From Bradyrhizobium mercantei (GTDB lineage Bacteria; Pseudomonadota; Alphaproteobacteria; Rhizobiales; Xanthobacteraceae): a stretch of 55,011 nt of DNA. Below the pieces are notes generated by a model. That model had not been told where the DNA came from. It worked only from the letters and a program-made list of their open reading frames with translations, and did no database searches. The DNA lies in the NCBI RefSeq assembly GCF_001982635.1, contig NZ_MKFI01000015.1:1-55011 (forward strand), in the 5' to 3' direction. Shown piece after piece: positions 51,678 to 55,011 of the stretch (position 1 is its first letter; each line of letters begins with the position of its first letter). The position numbers were made by a program, and so were the translations under genes.

Positions 51678-51728
51678 ATGAGCACCGTCGCCAGTCCATC
51701 CCGTCGTTGGTGGCCCACCTTCTCATAG
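51678..51728 (+). CDS. trpL: trp leader peptide TrpL with tandem Trp codons
   Basis: A 16-residue leader peptide, MSTVASPSRRWWPTFS, with two adjacent Trp codons (TGG TGG at 51708-51713) followed by a stop at 51726-51728. Stalling at these codons when charged tRNA-Trp is scarce would change RNA folding downstream. No ribosome-binding site stands before the ATG, consistent with a leaderless start. Confidence 0.88.
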   Translation: MSTVASPSRRWWPTFS

Positions 51729-51751
51729 GTGGCCGGTGCGTTTTCTTTTTT
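51712..51751 (+). terminator. trp attenuator (Rho-independent)
   Basis: GGCCCACCT (51712-51720) pairs with AGGTGGCC (51727-51734, one bulged C) around TCTCAT, followed by GGTGCG and a T-rich tract TTTTCTTTTTT. The 5' arm overlaps the second Trp codon, so a stalled ribosome there would block this hairpin. That is the classical attenuation layout. Confidence 0.75.
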
Positions 51752-51840
51752 CACAAACGTCGAAGGTCGCCATCGCAGTGCGACGGTACCTTCCCTTGTC
51801 CTGTGTGGCGCTCTCTTCCCAAGTCTCGTAAGAGGATCAC

Positions 51841-54006
51841 ATGAACAGGACAGTCTTCTCCCTGCCGGCCAAGAGCGAGTATCTGACCAATGGCGGCCTT
51901 GCGGTCGCGCGCGTGGTCGAGCAGTTCACCGGCGGCGCCAATCGCCTCGACGACCTCATTGCGCTGCTGGACCGCCGCCGCGGCGTGGTGCTGTCCTCGG
52001 GCACCACGGTGCCGGGCCGCTACGAGAGCTTTGACCTCGGCTTCGCCGACCCGCCGCTGGTGCTGGAAACCATGGGCACGGATTTCTCGTTGCAGGCGCT
52101 GAACCCGCGCGGCGAGGTGCTGATCGCCTTCCTCGGCGACGTGCTGCGCGAGCCCTGCGTCGTGATCTCGGAGCGGAGTGCGACGAAGCTCTCCGGTCAC
52201 ATCATCCGCGGCGAAGCGCCGGTCGAGGAAGACCAGCGCACCCGCCGCGCCAGCGTGATGTCGCTGGTGCGCGACATGGTGGCGGCGTTCACCTCCAACG
52301 CCGATCCGCTGCTCGGCCTGTTCGGCGCCTTCGCCTACGACCTCGTGTTCCAGATCGAGGACCTCGTGCAAAAGCGCGCCCGCGAGGCCGACCAGCGCGA
52401 TATCGTGCTTTACGTGCCGGACCGGTTGCTGGCCTATGACCGCGCCACCGGCCGCGGCGTGGCGCTGAATTACGAGTTCTCCTGGAAGGGCAAGTCGACC
52501 GCCGGCCAGTCGCACGAGACCGCGCCGAGCCTCTACGCCAAGACCGGGCGGCAGGGCTTTGCCGACCACGCGCCGGGCGAATATCAGGCGACGGTTGAAG
52601 TGGCGCGCGCGGCGTTCGCCCGCGGCGACCTGTTCGAGGCGGTGCCGGGGCAGCTGTTCGCCGAGCCCTGCGAGCGCTCGCCGGCGGAAGTGTTCCAGCG
52701 GCTCTGCCGCATCAATCCGTCGCCCTATGGCGCGCTGATGAATCTCGGCGACGGCGAATTCCTGGTCTCGGCATCGCCCGAGATGTTCGTGCGCTCCGAC
52801 GGCCGCCGGGTCGAGACCTGCCCGATCTCGGGCACCATCGCGCGTGGTTCGGATTCGATCGGCGATGCCGAGCAGATCCGCAAGCTGCTGAACTCGGAGA
52901 AGGACGAGTTCGAGCTCAACATGTGCACCGACGTCGATCGCAACGACAAGGCGCGCGTCTGCGTGCCCGGCACCATCAAGGTGCTGGCGCGGCGACAGAT
53001 CGAGACCTACTCAAAACTGTTCCACACCGTCGATCATGTCGAGGGCATGCTGCGGCCGGGCTTCGATTCGCTCGACGCCTTCCTGACCCACGCCTGGGCC
53101 GTGACCGTGACCGGCGCGCCGAAGCTCTGGGCGATGCAATTCGTCGAAGATCACGAGCGGTCGCCGCGGCGCTGGTACGCCGGCGCGATCGGCTGCGTCA
53201 ATTTCGACGGCAGCATCAACACCGGGCTGACCATCCGCACCATCCGCATGAAGGACGGTCTCGCCGAGGTGCGCGTCGGCGCGACTTGTTTGTTCGACTC
53301 CGATCCGGCCGCCGAGGACCGCGAATGCCAGGTCAAGGCGGCGGCGCTGTTCCAGGCGCTGCGCGGCGATCCGCCGAAGCCGCTGTCGGATTTCGCGCCC
53401 GACGCGACCGGCTCGGGCAAGAACGTGCTCCTGATCGATCACGACGACAGCTTCGTGCACATGCTGGCGGATTACTTCCGCCAGGTCGGCGCCAATGTCA
53501 CCGTGGTACGGCACGTCCATGCCCAGGACATGCTCAAGAAGAAGGGCTGGGACCTGCTGGTGCTGTCGCCCGGACCGGGCCGGCCTGAGGATTTTGGCAT
53601 CGCGAAAACCATCGACACCGCGCTGGAGAAGAAGCTGCCGATCTTCGGCGTCTGCCTCGGCGTGCAGGCGATCGGCGAATATTTCGGCGGGCAGCTCGGC
53701 CAGCTCACCCAGCCCGCGCATGGCCGTCCCTCGCGCGTCCAGGTGCGCGGCGGCAGGCTGATGCACAATTTGCCCAATGAGATCGTGATCGGCCGCTATC
53801 ACTCGCTCTATGTCGAGCGCGACAGCGTGCCCGAGGTGCTGGCGGTGACCGCGACCACCGAAGACGGCGTCGCAATGGTGATCGAGCACAAGACCCTGCC
53901 GGTCGGCGGCGTGCAGTTCCATCCGGAATCGCTGATGTCGCTCGGCAACGAGGTCGGCCTGCGTATTGTCGAGAATGCATTCCGGCTGAATCCGGGAGTG
54001 AATTGA
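51841..54006 (+). CDS. trpE(G): Fused anthranilate synthase TrpE(G)
   Basis: A 721-residue fusion. Residues about 1-510 are the chorismate-converting TrpE part (YGALMNLGDGEFLVSASPEM, CPISGTIARG, DVDRNDKARVC). After a linker, 530-720 are the glutamine amidotransferase TrpG part with LLIDHDDSFVH, the Cys nucleophile in FGVCLGVQ and His/Glu in VQFHPES. It makes anthranilate, the first step to tryptophan. AGAGGAT stands before the ATG. The fused form and the leader attenuator match rhizobial trpE(G). Confidence 0.96.
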   Translation: MNRTVFSLPAKSEYLTNGGLAVARVVEQFTGGANRLDDLIALLDRRRGVVLSSGTTVPGRYESFDLGFADPPLVLETMGTDFSLQALNPRGEVLIAFLGDVLREPCVVISERSATKLSGHIIRGEAPVEEDQRTRRASVMSLVRDMVAAFTSNADPLLGLFGAFAYDLVFQIEDLVQKRAREADQRDIVLYVPDRLLAYDRATGRGVALNYEFSWKGKSTAGQSHETAPSLYAKTGRQGFADHAPGEYQATVEVARAAFARGDLFEAVPGQLFAEPCERSPAEVFQRLCRINPSPYGALMNLGDGEFLVSASPEMFVRSDGRRVETCPISGTIARGSDSIGDAEQIRKLLNSEKDEFELNMCTDVDRNDKARVCVPGTIKVLARRQIETYSKLFHTVDHVEGMLRPGFDSLDAFLTHAWAVTVTGAPKLWAMQFVEDHERSPRRWYAGAIGCVNFDGSINTGLTIRTIRMKDGLAEVRVGATCLFDSDPAAEDRECQVKAAALFQALRGDPPKPLSDFAPDATGSGKNVLLIDHDDSFVHMLADYFRQVGANVTVVRHVHAQDMLKKKGWDLLVLSPGPGRPEDFGIAKTIDTALEKKLPIFGVCLGVQAIGEYFGGQLGQLTQPAHGRPSRVQVRGGRLMHNLPNEIVIGRYHSLYVERDSVPEVLAVTATTEDGVAMVIEHKTLPVGGVQFHPESLMSLGNEVGLRIVENAFRLNPGVN

Positions 54007-54014
54007 TTTGGACC

Positions 54015-54097
54015 GTCATTGCGAGCGCAGCGAAGCAATCCATGCCTCAATCCGGGGAGAGATGGATTGCTTCGTCGCTTGCGCTCCTCGCAATGAC
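54015..54097. repeat. Palindromic repeat GTCATTGCGAGCGCAGCGAAG family
   Basis: GTCATTGCGAGCGCAGCGAA then GCAATCCAT, mirrored by ATGGATTGC to CGCTTGCGCTCCTCGCAATGAC. It separates trpE(G) from apt. Confidence 0.85.
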
Positions 54098-54120
54098 GAC
54101 GCGGAGAAAGCGAGACAGCA

Positions 54121-54660
54121 ATGACCTTCGACCACGACATCAAGGCGACCGTTCGCACCATCCCGGACTACCCGAAGAAGGGCATCCTGTTTCGCGACAT
54201 CACGACGCTGCTCGCGGATGCCCGCGCCTTCCGCCGGGCGGTCGATGAGCTGGTGCATCCCTGGGCGGGCGCGAAGGTCGACAAGGTTGCGGGCATCGAG
54301 GCCCGCGGCTTCATCCTCGGCGGCGCGGTGGCGCATCAGCTCTCGGCCGGCTTCGTGCCGATCCGCAAGAAGGGCAAGCTGCCGCATACCACGGTGCGGA
54401 TCGCCTATTCGCTGGAATACGGCATCGACGAGATGGAGATGCATGCCGACGCCGTGCAGCCCGGCGAGCGCGTCATCCTGGTCGACGATCTGATCGCGAC
54501 CGGCGGCACCGCGGAGGGCGCGGTGAAGCTGCTGCGCCAGATCGGTGCCAACGTGGTTGCCGCCTGCTTCATCATCGATTTGCCCGATCTCGGCGGCGCC
54601 GACAAGCTGCGCGCGATGGACGTTCCGGTGCGCACGCTGATGACGTTCGAGGGGCATTAA
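54121..54660 (+). CDS. apt: Adenine phosphoribosyltransferase
   Basis: A 179-residue enzyme that joins adenine to PRPP to give AMP in purine salvage. PRPP-binding motif VILVDDLIATGGTAEGA lies at about 119-135; the adenine loop is GIEARGFILGGAVA; and YPKKGILFRDITTLL is typical of Apt N-termini. The ATG at 54121 directly follows GAGACAGCA. Length is normal. Confidence 0.96.
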   Translation: MTFDHDIKATVRTIPDYPKKGILFRDITTLLADARAFRRAVDELVHPWAGAKVDKVAGIEARGFILGGAVAHQLSAGFVPIRKKGKLPHTTVRIAYSLEYGIDEMEMHADAVQPGERVILVDDLIATGGTAEGAVKLLRQIGANVVAACFIIDLPDLGGADKLRAMDVPVRTLMTFEGH

Positions 54661-54681
54661 GCGCCACACGCTCCACACGTC

Positions 54682-54782
54682 GTCCCTGCGAAAGCAGGGA
54701 CTCCATAACCACTGGCGTTGGTTGTTAGCAAAGGCTGCAGCCGCAGCCTTAGCAAAACCAGCGTTGGTGGATATGGGTCCCT
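54682..54782. repeat. Palindromic repeat interrupted by an IS110-family element
   Basis: GTCCCTGC-GAAA-GCAGGGAC (54682-54701), then CTCCATAACCACTGGCGTTG mirrored by CAGCGTTGGTGGATATGGGT around an AAGGCTGC/GCAGCCTT hairpin. Compared with the copy ending at 29734 (ATGGGTCCCTGCTTTCGCAG) the sequence departs after CCCTG at 54783, where the IS sequence starts. Confidence 0.75.
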
Positions 54783-54940
54783 GTGTCTTGGAAGTCTGTC
54801 ATGATGAAGGTGGGCGGGAAGCCGTTGGGTCCTTGGCGCTTGACGCCGTGATCCGGCCCGGTCTCCCGCCCGTTCCATCTACAACCTGAACAGTTGCACG
54901 AGGCTGCGCCAACAGACCTCGCATCACAGGGACAGGCACC
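54783..54940 (+). ncRNA. Candidate bridge-RNA region of the IS110 element
   Basis: The non-coding stretch in front of the transposase can fold: GGGCGGGA (54812-54819) pairs with TCCCGCCC (54864-54871), enclosing a smaller stem GGCG-CTTGA-CGCC (54835-54847). In the internal loop TGGGTCCTT (54826-54834) copies the target TGGGTCCCT (54774-54782) except for one base that would be a G-U wobble. IS110-group elements encode a bridge RNA in this position that pairs with target and donor DNA. The exact ends and donor loop are not determined. Confidence 0.45.
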
Positions 54941-55011
54941 ATGATCATACCCCTTCGTTACGTCGGAATCGACGTCTCCAAACATCACCTCGATATTTTC
55001 GATGAGGCCAT
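54941..55011 (+). CDS. IS110-family transposase, N-terminal 23 residues (cut by window edge)
   Basis: The visible start MIIPLRYVGIDVSKHHLDIF is the RuvC-like DEDD domain opening (GIDVSK with the first catalytic Asp) of IS110 transposases. The serine-containing second domain lies beyond the window. A GGGACAGG precedes the ATG. Confidence 0.85.
   Translation, partial: MIIPLRYVGIDVSKHHLDIFDEA

Larger units (their letters stand above)
54781..55011 (+). mobile_element. IS110-family insertion sequence, left end (continues past the window)
   Basis: The element begins at or next to the CT at 54781-54782, leaves about 160 untranslated bases and then starts the transposase at 54941. It has no obvious terminal inverted repeat, as usual for IS110. 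It sits inside a palindromic host repeat. Confidence 0.65.

Noticed and set aside
1..55011. Genomic island or prophage
   Set aside because: Base composition is even, core genes dominate, and I saw no tRNA, integrase or phage structural gene.

Overview
The window looks like chromosomal DNA of a Bradyrhizobium-type alphaproteobacterium (Bradyrhizobium or a close Rhizobiales relative). Reasons: uniformly high GC; a cytochrome bc1 operon in which cytochrome b and c1 are one fused gene (fbcFH layout); a fused trpE(G) with a Trp-Trp leader peptide; a glycerol ABC-importer operon of the rhizobial glpDSTPQUV type; and many palindromic intergenic repeats of the kind scattered through bradyrhizobial genomes. 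Both edges cut into insertion sequences: an IS5-like transposase on the left and an IS110-family transposase on the right. I found no tRNA, rRNA, CRISPR array, phage or integrase.

Left part (1-8.4 kb): the IS5-like end, a candidate DeoR/GlpR operator, then a tight operon glpD-glpS-glpT-glpP-glpQ-glpU-glpV. It covers aerobic glycerol-3-phosphate oxidation and glycerol import and closes with a strong terminator. From 8.4 to 13.3 kb come small and hypothetical genes, a TPR protein, an Old Yellow Enzyme, an SDR dehydrogenase whose ribosome-binding site lies in a perfect hairpin, and a DUF1993 protein.

Middle part (13.5-32.8 kb): MltB-like lytic transglycosylase; a hybrid histidine kinase with an ethylene-receptor-like N-terminus; HtpX protease; aldo/keto reductase; GYD protein; a ribbon-helix-helix/SPFH pair; a secreted trypsin-like protease; a TonB-C-like protein; a Tat-exported HiPIP; an ScfR-type regulator; then several small enzymes. 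The segment ends with a TonB receptor plus DUF2946 protein behind a near-consensus Zur box, which suggests zinc uptake.

Right part (32.9-55 kb): a MoxR/DUF58/DUF4159/membrane-protein operon; DUF1285; a CoA-Nudix/DUF6111/CCA-transferase operon; HAD, HemF, QueD, QueE and TrmL; the bc1 operon; a dienelactone hydrolase; an extradiol-type dioxygenase; the trpL attenuator with trpE(G); apt; and an IS110-family element that interrupts a palindromic repeat. The region in front of its transposase can fold and carries a copy of the flanking target sequence, as a bridge RNA would.

Most of the window is ordinary core metabolism. The observations I rate highest are the IS110 bridge-RNA candidate in its target repeat, the ethylene-receptor-like kinase with exactly spaced copper ligands, the leaderless-looking trpL attenuator, the Zur-box/ZnuD-like unit, and the complementary degeneracy of the two glycerol-transporter ATPases.
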